NCBI RefSeq assembly: GCF_000972385.1
Contig: NZ_JXTE01000031.1
Location: 23,154 to 87,153, forward strand
Reading direction: 5' to 3'
DNA: 64,000 nucleotides
Source of the DNA: Streptomyces sp. WM6386
GTDB taxonomy: Bacteria > Actinomycetota > Actinomycetes > Streptomycetales > Streptomycetaceae
Notes under the pieces: model-generated
Told to the model about the DNA's origin: nothing
What the model saw: only the letters and a program-made list of their open reading frames with translations
The model's database searches: none
In this document: positions 16,608 to 25,900 of the stretch, piece by piece
How the letters are laid out: each line of letters starts with the position of its first letter
Numbering within the stretch: position 1 is the first letter of the stretch
Made by a program: the position numbers and the translations under genes

Positions 16608-18115
16608 TCCGCGTCCCGATCGAGGGCACCGGCCGGTTCCCCGACGCCTGGCGCCACTGCGTCGGCACCGGCCGCGTCGAACTCGCCCTGCGCCGGGACT
16701 ACCAGGACTCGCTGAAGCTCCTCCAGGACGAGATCGGCTTCCGGTACATCCGGGGGCACGGGCTGCTGAGCGACGGCATGGGCGTCCATCGGCCCTACGA
16801 ATGGGAGGGCGCCCGGCGCGTCCACCACTCGTTCACCTACGTCGACCAGGTCGTCGACGCCTACCTGGCGCTCGGCATCCGCCCCTTCCTCGAACTCGGC
16901 TTCATGCCCGTGGAGTTGGCATCGGGGGAGCGGACGGTGTTCTGGTGGCGGGGAAATGTCACCCCGCCCCGCTCGCACCAGGAGTGGGCGGCGCTCGTGA
17001 AAGCGACCCTCACCCACCTCGTCGACCGCTACGGCCTCGACGAGGTCCGCACCTGGCCCATAGAGGTGTGGAACGAGCCCAACCTCCCCGACTTCTGGGA
17101 GGGCGCGGACGAGAAGGCGTACCACCGGCTGTACGAGGTCACCGCCAAGGCGGTGAAGGAGGTGGACGCGTCCCTCCAGGTCGGGGGCCCGGCCCTCGCG
17201 CCCGGCGCCGACGACTGGCTGGACCGCTTCGCCGAGTTCGTCGAGCGGCACGACGTCCCCGTCGACTTCGTGTCGAAGCACGCCTACACCTCCGGGCCCG
17301 CCCAGCACGTGCCGTTCGGCGTGCACCAGACGCTGGGTCCCGCGCAGGGCCTGCTCGACCAGTTCGCCACGCCCCGCGAGCGGCTGAAGGGCACCCGGCT
17401 GGCCGAACTGCCCGTCCACATCACGGAGTTCAATTCCTCCTACCGTCCCGACAACCCGGTCCACGACACCGCCTTCCACGCCGCGTACCTGGCCCCCGTA
17501 CTGGCGTCGGGCGGCGACCACGTGGACTCCTTCTCGTACTGGACGTTCAGCGACATGTTCGAGGAGGCCGGCCCGCCGACCGCGCTCTTCCACGGCGGCT
17601 TCGGCCTGCTCACCCACCGCCAGGTGAAGAAGCCGACGTACCATCTGTACGCGTTCATGGCCCGGATGGGCGACGAGCTCCTGCGGCGCGGCGACGACCA
17701 CCTGGTCACCCGGCACCCGGACGGCCGGATCATGGTCCTCGCGTGGGCGCCGGTCGACGCGAGCGGCGAAACCCCCGGGCCGTCACAGCACCGGCTGCGC
17801 CTGTCCGTACCGGTGGAGGGAGCCAGGGAGGCGTTCGTGCGCCGGTCCGGTGTGGACGAGGAGCACGGCAACGCGCGTACGGCCTGGCAGCGGATGGGCA
17901 GTCCCCGTTCACCCCGGCCGGGCCAGCTCGACGTACTCCATGAAGCGGCCGAACCCGCGCGGCGGTATCTGCGGCTGCCGGTGGAGGACGGCCGGGTGGC
18001 CCTGGACCTGACGCTGAGCCGCCACGAGGTGACGCTCGTCGAGGTCAGCGCGGTCGCGGACGAGGCACCGGCCTGGACGGACGAGCGGAGACTGCTCGGA
18101 AGGGAGGCGCGATGA
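16604..18115 (+). CDS. GH39 family glycosidase, probable beta-xylosidase
   Basis: Encodes 503 residues; GTG overlaps the previous stop by 4 bases (GTGA), with AGGAG upstream. A (beta/alpha)8 catalytic domain has acid/base Glu158 in IEVWNEPNLPDFW and nucleophile Glu275 in VHITEFNSSY. Both are in the spacing expected of retaining clan GH-A GH39 enzymes. A C-terminal beta domain follows (about 390-503). No signal peptide, so it acts on imported oligosaccharides. In this operon it most likely releases xylose from the non-reducing end. Alternative: an alpha-iduronidase-like or other GH39 specificity, less likely here. Confidence 0.9.
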   Translation: MIRVPIEGTGRFPDAWRHCVGTGRVELALRRDYQDSLKLLQDEIGFRYIRGHGLLSDGMGVHRPYEWEGARRVHHSFTYVDQVVDAYLALGIRPFLELGFMPVELASGERTVFWWRGNVTPPRSHQEWAALVKATLTHLVDRYGLDEVRTWPIEVWNEPNLPDFWEGADEKAYHRLYEVTAKAVKEVDASLQVGGPALAPGADDWLDRFAEFVERHDVPVDFVSKHAYTSGPAQHVPFGVHQTLGPAQGLLDQFATPRERLKGTRLAELPVHITEFNSSYRPDNPVHDTAFHAAYLAPVLASGGDHVDSFSYWTFSDMFEEAGPPTALFHGGFGLLTHRQVKKPTYHLYAFMARMGDELLRRGDDHLVTRHPDGRIMVLAWAPVDASGETPGPSQHRLRLSVPVEGAREAFVRRSGVDEEHGNARTAWQRMGSPRSPRPGQLDVLHEAAEPARRYLRLPVEDGRVALDLTLSRHEVTLVEVSAVADEAPAWTDERRLLGREAR

Positions 18116-18792
18116 GCACCCCGTCCACCGCCTTCGGCATCGGCCCCCTCTCCCGGGCCGCCGCCCTCATCCACACCCTCGTCACGGTCGAGGCCCTCCT
18201 CCTCATCGCGGCCGCCCCCGGCCTGGCCGGTCTCTTCCTGCTCGGCCCCGACCCCTCCAACATCCCCCTCGCCGCCCTCTGCCTGCTCCCGCTCGGCCCC
18301 GCCTGCGCCGCCGCCCTCTACGCCCTGCACCACCGCGACCGCGACCTCACCGACCTCCACCCGGCCCGCACCTACTGGCGCGGCTGGCGGCTCAACGCGC
18401 TCCCCGCCCTGAAGCTGTGGACGCCCCTGCTCACCTGGCTCACGGTCATCGCCTTCACGCTCACCCACTTCTCCGCGACCGGCCTGCCCGGCTGGTGGGC
18501 GGTGCTGCTCGCGGCGATCGGCCTCGGCTCCCTCCTGTGGGGAGCCCACGCACTCGTGCTGACCTCCCTCTTCAGCTTCCGCGCCCGCGACACCGCCGGC
18601 CTCGCCGGCTACTTCCTCTTCCGGCACGGCCGCGCCACTCTCGCCACCGCCTCGCTGCTCGTCCTGACCGCCGCCGGGACCAGCCTGCTCACGGAGGCCC
18701 TGCCCGCCCTGCTGGCCGCCCCGCTGCTGCTGTCCCTGCTGCACGGCGGCCGCCCGGTGATCGCCGAGACCCAGGAGGACTTCACCGTATGA
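18112..18792 (+). CDS. DUF624 (YesL-like) membrane protein
   Basis: Encodes 226 residues; ATG overlaps the GH39 stop by 4 bases. It has five or six predicted membrane helices (for example LIHTLVTVEALLLIAAAPGL, WTPLLTWLTVIAFTL, LLVLTAAGTSLL). DUF624/YesL proteins are commonly encoded beside LplB/YtcP importers and plant-polysaccharide glycosidases in Firmicutes and actinobacteria. Their role is not established; assistance to the importer is a guess from context. Ends overlapping the GH42 start. Confidence 0.88.
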   Translation: MSTPSTAFGIGPLSRAAALIHTLVTVEALLLIAAAPGLAGLFLLGPDPSNIPLAALCLLPLGPACAAALYALHHRDRDLTDLHPARTYWRGWRLNALPALKLWTPLLTWLTVIAFTLTHFSATGLPGWWAVLLAAIGLGSLLWGAHALVLTSLFSFRARDTAGLAGYFLFRHGRATLATASLLVLTAAGTSLLTEALPALLAAPLLLSLLHGGRPVIAETQEDFTV

Positions 18793-20789
18793 GTCGCAAG
18801 ATCCGGTACGGCGGCGACTACAACCCCGAGCAATGGCCGCAGTCCACCTGGGACGAGGACCACCGTCTCTTCACCCGGGCCGGCATCGACACCCTCACCG
18901 TCGGCGTCTTCTCCTGGTCCCTCACCCAACCCGCCGAGGACACCTACGACTTCACCGTCCTGGACCGTGTCCTCGACCGTGCCGCCGCCGAGGGCCGCCG
19001 GGTCTGTCTCGCCACCGGCACGGCCGCTCTCCCGCCGTGGCTCGCCAAGAAGTACCCCGAGGTCAACCGCACCGACTTCGAGGGCCGCCGCCACCGCTAC
19101 GGCCAGCGCCACAACTTCTGTCCCAGCGCACCGGCGTACCGCCGCCTCTCCACGGCCATGGCCGCCCGTCTGGCCGAACGGTATGCCGAGCACCCGGCGT
19201 TGCTCGCCTGGCACATCAACAACGAGTACGGCGGCGCCTGTTACTGCGAGCACTGCGCCGAGGCCTTCCGGGAGTGGCTCCGGACCGAGTACGTCACCCT
19301 CGACACCCTCAACGACGCCTGGTGGACCACCTTCTGGTCCCACCGCTACACCGACTGGGCCGAGATCGAACCCCCCAGCGCCCTCACCGAGCACTGGCGC
19401 GGCCCCGACCACACCGCCTTCCAGGGCCTCACCCTCGACTATCTCCGCTTCACCACCGACGCCCTCCTCGGCTGCTTCCTCGCCGAGAAGGAGGTGATCC
19501 GCGCCCACGACCCGCAGACCCCTGTCACCACCAACTTCATGGGCATGTTTCGCCCCCTCGACTACCACCGCTGGGCCCCGCACCTCGACTTCGCCTCCTG
19601 GGACAGCTACCCGCCCCTCGACGCCCCGCCGACCTGGCCCGCCCTGGCCCATGACCTGATGCGCGGCCTGAAGGACGGCGCCCCGTTCTGGCTGATGGAG
19701 CAGACGCCCTCCACGACCGCGTGCCGGGACGTCAACCCCCTGCGCCGCCCCGGTGAGCTGAGGCTGGCCACCTTCCAGGCCATCGCCCATGGCGCCGACG
19801 CGGCCCTCTACTTCCAGATGCGCGCCTCCCGTGGCGCCTGCGAGAAGTACCACGGCGCGGTCATCGGCCACGCGGGCCGCGACGACACCCGCGTCTTCGG
19901 CGAAGTGGCCGAGCTGGGAAGGGAGTTGGAGGCACTGGGCGACTCCACGCTCGGCGCCCGCACGCCCGCCCGCACTGCCCTGGTCTTCGACTGGGACAGC
20001 TGGTGGGCCCTGGAGATCTCCGACGGCCCCTCCCGGCTGGTCAAGTACCAGGAGGTGGTCCACGCCTACTACCGCGCCGCCCGCGAGGCCGGCGCCGACG
20101 TGGACGTGGTCCCGCAGACCGCCGACCTGACCTCGTACGCCGTGGTCCTCGCCCCCGTGCTGCACCTGGTCAAGGGTGATCTCGCCAAGCGACTGGAAGC
20201 GGTCGCCGCACGCGGCGGCACGGTCCTGACGACCTTCCTCTCGGGCCGCGGCGACCAGCACGACCGGGCGTTCCCCACCGACGTACCGGGCCCGCTCGCG
20301 CCCCTGATGGGCGTGCGGATCGACGAATGGGACAGCCGGCAACCGGAGTTCACCCAGCCCGTACCCGAGCTGGGGTCGCAAGCCCGCCTCGTCTTCGAGA
20401 TCGTCCGACTGCGCGGCGCCGAGCCGGTCGCCACCTACGGCACCGACTTCTACGCGGGCACCCCGGCCGTCACCCGCAACGCGTTCGGGGAAGGCGAGGC
20501 CTGGTACGTCGCCACCGCCCTCGACCAGCCCGGCGTCGACGAGGTGGTCCGCCGCGTCCTCGCCCGCCACGACCTGCTCGGCCCCTACGCCGACCACCCC
20601 GGCGTCGAGACCGCGACCCGGATCGCCCCCGACGGCACCCGCCTCCTCTTCCTCCTCAACCACACCCCCGAACCGGCCCGTCTCACCGCCCACACCACCG
20701 CCACCGACCTGCTCACCGGCAAGCGGATCGAGAAGGGCGAACCCCTGACCCTCGACCCGCTGGACACGGCGGTCCTGCGAATCCGGTAG
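18789..20789 (+). CDS. GH42 beta-galactosidase (or alpha-L-arabinopyranosidase)
   Basis: Encodes 666 residues; ATG overlaps the DUF624 stop. Catalytic TIM barrel starts RYGGDYNPEQWP. Acid/base is Glu146 in WHINNEYGG and nucleophile Glu304 in FWLMEQTPS. Cys111, 151, 153 and 156 form the zinc-cluster set found in many GH42 enzymes. A trimerisation domain with EWDSRQPEF and a small C-terminal beta domain follow. No signal peptide. In a xylan operon it would remove galactose or arabinopyranose side groups. Last gene of the operon; a hairpin follows. Confidence 0.93.
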   Translation: MSRKIRYGGDYNPEQWPQSTWDEDHRLFTRAGIDTLTVGVFSWSLTQPAEDTYDFTVLDRVLDRAAAEGRRVCLATGTAALPPWLAKKYPEVNRTDFEGRRHRYGQRHNFCPSAPAYRRLSTAMAARLAERYAEHPALLAWHINNEYGGACYCEHCAEAFREWLRTEYVTLDTLNDAWWTTFWSHRYTDWAEIEPPSALTEHWRGPDHTAFQGLTLDYLRFTTDALLGCFLAEKEVIRAHDPQTPVTTNFMGMFRPLDYHRWAPHLDFASWDSYPPLDAPPTWPALAHDLMRGLKDGAPFWLMEQTPSTTACRDVNPLRRPGELRLATFQAIAHGADAALYFQMRASRGACEKYHGAVIGHAGRDDTRVFGEVAELGRELEALGDSTLGARTPARTALVFDWDSWWALEISDGPSRLVKYQEVVHAYYRAAREAGADVDVVPQTADLTSYAVVLAPVLHLVKGDLAKRLEAVAARGGTVLTTFLSGRGDQHDRAFPTDVPGPLAPLMGVRIDEWDSRQPEFTQPVPELGSQARLVFEIVRLRGAEPVATYGTDFYAGTPAVTRNAFGEGEAWYVATALDQPGVDEVVRRVLARHDLLGPYADHPGVETATRIAPDGTRLLFLLNHTPEPARLTAHTTATDLLTGKRIEKGEPLTLDPLDTAVLRIR

Positions 20790-20832
20790 AAGGGCTCTGA
20801 GCGGGTCGGGTGAAGTCCTCTACGGTTCGGCA

Positions 20833-20849
20833 GCGCCCTGAAGGGGCGC
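20833..20849 (+). terminator. short hairpin after the xylan operon
   Basis: GCGCCC (20833-20838), then an unpaired stretch, then GGGCGC (20844-20849). It starts 44 bases after the GH42 stop codon, in the convergent gap with GH67. It overlaps the start of the dispersed repeat listed next, so it may be part of that element. Confidence 0.45.
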
Positions 20850-20899
20850 GGGGCCGTATCAATGTGCGGCTCCGCCGCGGGGCGCGACCAGCCACGACG
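20840..20899. repeat. dispersed Streptomyces intergenic repeat, copy 1
   Basis: Contains GAAGGGGCGCGGGG at its left and GCGCGACCAGCCACGACG at its right, with a hairpin-prone middle (TGCGGCTCCGCCGCG). The same outer sequences recur at 35471-35502 (inverted) and in part at 40727-40749. All three lie between genes. Confidence 0.65.
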
Positions 20900-20946
20900 G
20901 TGCCGGGGACGGTCGACGGCACATCGCGGCACTTCCCGCGGAGCGC

Positions 20947-22899
20947 TTAGTGGATCCGGCGCCCATGTACGTCGGGCACACCGGACTTCCGGAAGAAGTA
21001 GCTGTTGATCTGGTCGCGCCACTCGCGGGCGCAGCGGAGCTGCTCCTCGAACCGCTCCGTCACCCGCGAGTGGCGCTCGGCGTCCACCAGGTCCACCAGC
21101 GAGGCCCACACCCGCCGAGCGGCCTCCACCTCTTCCACGCCCTCGAAATGGGTGTCGTAGATGTGCTGGATCACCGTCCCGCCGCTGTGCAGCACATGCC
21201 CGTACGGCACATGGTGGAAGAACAGCAGCAGCTCGTCCGGGCAGGCCTCCGGCGACTCGTACACCTCGGCCCAGGACTTGGCGTACTGCGCCGCGTACCC
21301 CGTGCCGGTCGCCGCGCTGCGGTCCACGCCGATGCCGTCCCGGTCGGCGAAGTGGTAGGTCCCCCACGGGCTGTACTCGTATCCGTCCACGCTCGGCCCG
21401 TAGTGGTGACCGGGCTGCACCATGAAACCGACCCCGAGCGGCGCGGTGTACTTCTCGTACGTGCACCACGACCCCTCCATCACCGCGCGCACCCCCGCCG
21501 CCGGCTCCGTCCCGAAGGTGAGCCGGATCCACTCGTCGAGGATCTCCAGCGGGTCCGCGTCCGGCCGCCACGCCAGTCGGCCGAAGGTGTAGAGGTTCGC
21601 CTGGGCCAGCGGATGCCCGGTCCAGAACGGGTCGTCGCCGACGTTGGAGACGGCGACCAGGGCATCCGCCAGCTCCGCCACCGGCGTGCCGTTGGGCCGG
21701 AACCGCAGCACCCCGCTCCACATCGGCCCCAGCCAGCACACATGCCGTTGCTGCCCGGTGTACTCCTGCGTCGCCTGCAACTCCACCGCGAGCCGGGTGC
21801 CGGGCATCGCGCCGATCAGCGGTGAGACCGGCTCCCGCACCTGGAAGTCCATCGGCCCGTGCTTGACCTGGAGCACGGCGTTCGACGCGAACTCCCCGTC
21901 CAACGGCACGAAATGCTCGTACGCCGCACGCGCCCGGTCCGTCGTCCGGTCCCGCCAGTCCTGCCGGTGGTCGTAGACGAACGCCCGCCAGTGCACGGTC
22001 CCGCCGTACGGCTCCAGCGCGGCGGCCAGCAGGTTCGCCCCCTCGGCGTGTGAGCGGCCGTACGCGAACGGCCCCGGCTGCCCCTCCGAGTCGGCCTTGA
22101 CCACGTACCCGCCGAAGTCCGGTATCGCCTCGTACACCCGCGCGGTCACCCCGGCCCACCACGTCCGCACCCCCTCGTCGAGCGGGTCGGCCGTCGCAAG
22201 CCCGCCGAGCACGACCGGCGCGGCGAAGCTCACGGACAGATGCGTCCGGATCCCGTACGCCCTCAACGCGCCCGCGATCGCGGCGACTTCGCCGATCCGG
22301 TCGGTCAGCAGCCGCGCCTCGGCCTGGTGCACGTTGACGTTGTTCACGGCCACGGCGTTGATCCCGCACGAGGCGAGCAGCCTGCCGTACGCCCTGACCC
22401 GCTCCAGATCGCCGCGCGCCCGCCCGTCCTCCCAGAACAGCGAGCCACCCGCGTACCCGCGCTCCACCTGGCCCATCACCGGGTGCACGGACACGTTGTC
22501 CCAGTGGTCCAGCATGCGCAGGCCCAGGGCCGGGCGATGCGTCTCCCGACGGGGTTCGCCCCGGAAGGCGTCCTCGCCGAGCCGTACGACGTGGAAGAGC
22601 CCGTACAGCAGGCCTGGCCGGCCGGACGCGGTGACCGTCGTCCGGCCGGCCTCCCGTGCGAACGTGAACGCCTCGGACCCGTCGTCGCCGGTCAGGTCCA
22701 GCAGCAGGTCGTAGGGGCCGGAGGGCGCGTCGCGCTCGACCTGTCCCCCGAACCGGGCGCAGGCCTCAGCCACTTCCTCGTGCACCGAGTCCACGACCGG
22801 ACCCTCACCGCCACGGATGAGCGTCCGGCGGCTGCCGATCGCCCGGAAGGCGCCGGGCGCCAGCCAGGCGGGGTCGACACTTTCAGGAAGGTGCGGCAC
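20947..22899 (-). CDS. GH67 alpha-glucuronidase
   Basis: Encodes 650 residues from GTG 22899 with GGGAG upstream. All three GH67 catalytic acids are in place: Glu272 in VKADSEGQPGP, Asp351 in KHGPMDFQVREP and Glu379 in LQATQEYTG. The N-terminal alpha/beta domain, barrel (RMLDHWDNVSVHPVMGQVER) and helical C-terminal domain (DEWIRLTFG, FFHHVPYGHVLHSG) are complete. It cleaves 4-O-methylglucuronic acid from the non-reducing end of aldouronic acids derived from glucuronoxylan, inside the cell. It converges on the importer/GH39/GH42 operon and completes the xylan-fragment pathway. Confidence 0.97.
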   Translation of the reverse strand: MPHLPESVDPAWLAPGAFRAIGSRRTLIRGGEGPVVDSVHEEVAEACARFGGQVERDAPSGPYDLLLDLTGDDGSEAFTFAREAGRTTVTASGRPGLLYGLFHVVRLGEDAFRGEPRRETHRPALGLRMLDHWDNVSVHPVMGQVERGYAGGSLFWEDGRARGDLERVRAYGRLLASCGINAVAVNNVNVHQAEARLLTDRIGEVAAIAGALRAYGIRTHLSVSFAAPVVLGGLATADPLDEGVRTWWAGVTARVYEAIPDFGGYVVKADSEGQPGPFAYGRSHAEGANLLAAALEPYGGTVHWRAFVYDHRQDWRDRTTDRARAAYEHFVPLDGEFASNAVLQVKHGPMDFQVREPVSPLIGAMPGTRLAVELQATQEYTGQQRHVCWLGPMWSGVLRFRPNGTPVAELADALVAVSNVGDDPFWTGHPLAQANLYTFGRLAWRPDADPLEILDEWIRLTFGTEPAAGVRAVMEGSWCTYEKYTAPLGVGFMVQPGHHYGPSVDGYEYSPWGTYHFADRDGIGVDRSAATGTGYAAQYAKSWAEVYESPEACPDELLLFFHHVPYGHVLHSGGTVIQHIYDTHFEGVEEVEAARRVWASLVDLVDAERHSRVTERFEEQLRCAREWRDQINSYFFRKSGVPDVHGRRIH

Positions 22900-22919
22900 G
22901 AGACTCCCAACTCAACTGC

Positions 22920-25900
22920 TCAGGCCAGCAGTTCGACCTCGGACACGGTCGCCTCGCCGTCCAGCACGAGGCGGTACCTCTCGTACGTACCCGGCGACCC
23001 CACGGTGAACGCGCGTGTCTGTCTGTCCCAGGCGAAGGATTCTCCGGACCGCTCGTCCAGTTTCTCCCACGAGGTCCCGTCGGCCGACCCCTGGAGCACC
23101 CAGCCCGTGGGCGCCTTCGAGCGGTCCGAGGGCGAGGTGAGCGTGTACTGCACCGCCCCGACCGCCTCGGTGACCGGCAACTCGACCTCCGTCACCGCCA
23201 CTTCGCTCGCCGACGTGTTGTCGAAGAGACTGCTGGCGCCCTTCAGCACATCCGCCCGAGGCGTCGGCACCTTGTCGTCCTCGGTGATCGACACCGGCGC
23301 CGCGTTCTTGCCCGTGCCCCAGGACGAGGGCCGCGGACCCATGTCGAAGGCCAGCGTGCCACCCTTCGAGATCAGCGAGTGCGGCAGCGAAGTCGCCGTC
23401 CAGGTACGCCCGTTGACCTTCAGGCCCTGCACATACACATTGCGCGTGCTGTTCTTCGGCGCCTTGACGACGAGGTCCCGTCCGTTCTCCAGATGCACGG
23501 TCGCCTTGGTGAACAACGGTGAGCCGACGGCGTACTCGCCACTGCCCATCACCAGCGGATAGAAGCCCAGCGCGGAGAAGAGGAACCACGCCGACTGCTC
23601 GCCGTTGTCCTCGTCACCGTGATAGCCCTGCCCGATCGCACTGCCGGTGTAGAGCCGGGACAGCACCTCACGGACGTTGCGCTGGGTCTTCCACGGCCGG
23701 CCGGCCGCGTCGTACATGTAGTTCACATGGTGGGCGACCTGGTTGGAGTGCCCGTACATGCCCATGCGGACGTCCCGGGCCTCCGTCATCTCGTGGATGA
23801 CCCCGCCGTAGGAGCCGACGAAGTCCGGCGAGGCCGTCTCCGGCGTGGCGAAGTACTCGTCGAGCTTCTCGGCGAGCCCGCGGCGGCCGCCGTACAGATT
23901 GGCCAGGCCGCGGCTGTCCTGCGGGGCGGTGAAGGCGTACCCCCAGCCGTTGGTCTCCGTGTAGTCGTGGCCCCAGACGCGAGGGTCGTACTTCGACGAC
24001 TCCACACGCCAGTCACCGGCGAGGTCCCGACCCTGGAAGAAGCCGGCCCGGGAATCGAAGAGGTTCACGTACTCCCGGGCCCGGTTGAGGAAGTACTCCG
24101 ACTCCTCCGCGTACCGCTTCTCACCCGTCTCGTCGTACAGCGCCTGTCCCATCCGCGCGATGCCGTAGTCGTTGAGATAGCCCTCCAGGGCCCAGGACAG
24201 GCCCTCGTGCGTCTCGGAGCTGGTGTAGCCGAGGAACGGGGAGGTCTCCATCCCCTTGCGCCCCACGCCCGACGTGGGCGGCACGACGGTCGCGTTCTTC
24301 AGGGCCGCCTCGTACGCCGACCTGGCGTCGAAGTCGACGCCCTTGACGTACGCGTCGGCGAAGGCGACGTCCGAGGACGTGCCGGTCATCAGGTCCGCGT
24401 AACCGGGGGAGGACCAGCGCGAGGTCCAGCCGCCGTCCTTGTACTGCTGCACGAACCCGTCGGCCATCTCCCCCGCCTGAGTGGGCGTCAGAAGCGAGTA
24501 GGCCGGCCAGGTCGTCCGATAGGTGTCCCAGAAGCCGTTGTTGACGTACACCTTGCCGTCGACGATCTTCGCCCCGGTGTGCGTCGGGGTGTCGGGACCC
24601 GGCATCGGGGAGAACGGCGAGGCGTACTGGTGCTTCGAACCAACCTTCTCGAAGCCGGAGTTGGGGTACAGATACAGCCGGTACAGGCTGGAGTACAGCG
24701 TGGTCAGCTGGTCCTCGGTGGCGCCCTCGACCTCGACCTTGCCGAGCAGCCGGTCCCACTGCTTCTGGGCGCGCGACTTCACCGCCTCGAAGGAGGTGCC
24801 GTCGGGGATCTCCTGGCGCAGGTTGTCCTTGGCCTGGTCGATGCTGATGAGCGAGGTCGCCAGCCGCAGTGTGACGGTGCGGTCCTTGAACCGCAGATAG
24901 CCCTTGACCCCGCTGGAGTCGCCCTCGACCACCGGCTTGTCGAAGACCCCGTACACGAACAGCCGCGTCGCCCCCGTCGACAGCCCGGACTTCACGTCCG
25001 AGTACCCGGTGACGACCCCGGCCGCCTTGTCGAGCGTCAGCCCCGCCTGATCCGTCACATTGTCGAAGAGGACGCTCGCCTCGTCGCCGGGGTAGGTGAA
25101 GCGCAACGCCGCCGCGTGGTCGGTCGGTGCCATCTCCGCCTTGAGCCCGTTCTCGAACCGCACGCCGTAGTAGTACGGCCGCGCGGTCTCGTTCTCGTGC
25201 CGGAAGGCCAGCTCCCGCGCCTCGCGGCCGGTCTCCGGGACGCCGACGGCCACGGACGGCATCACCTGGAAGGTCTGCCGGTCGCCCATCCAGGGGCTCG
25301 GCTCATGGCTCGCGCTGAACGCCTGGATCGTCGGCAGGTTGTCGTCGTTGTTGGCCCGCGCGTAGTCGTACAGCCAGCTGAGCGATCCGGCGTTGGTGAC
25401 CGGCGTCCAGAAGTTGAAGCCATGGGGCACGGCGGTCGCGGGGAAGTTGTTGCCGCGGGAGAAGGCCCCGCTGGAGTTGGTGCCGCGGGTGGTCAGCGCG
25501 TAGTCCGAGAGATGGGTCTTCGGCTTCTCGGGCGCCACGGTCCCGATCCGGACGTCGTCCAGCCAGCCGCGGAACTTCGCCGGGCCGCCGGAGGAGTCGT
25601 AGGCCACCAGGATCCGGTCGACCGTCTTCCCGGCCGCCACCGACCCGATCCGCGAGGCCACGTCGTTCCACTGGTTGACGTACAGCACCTTCGCGGCGCC
25701 CTGACCCTGCGGCGACAGCTCGAAGCCGTGCAGGTCCCGGGCCCCGAGGCCGCTCAGATACGTGCCGTCCGTGAAGGCCAGGTCCACCGCCACGTTCGTC
25801 GCCGCGTAGTCCCGGTCGCCGTCCGCCATCGACGGGAAGACGCGGTACGCCAGCCGGGTGTCCCGGCCGACGGCCACGTTCACGTCGTAGACCTTGTTGT

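Noticed and set aside
18609..20693. Long minus-strand open frame opposite DUF624 and GH42
   Set aside because: Antisense shadow of genes with clear catalytic motifs; the translation is Gly/Val/Glu-rich with no recognisable domain.
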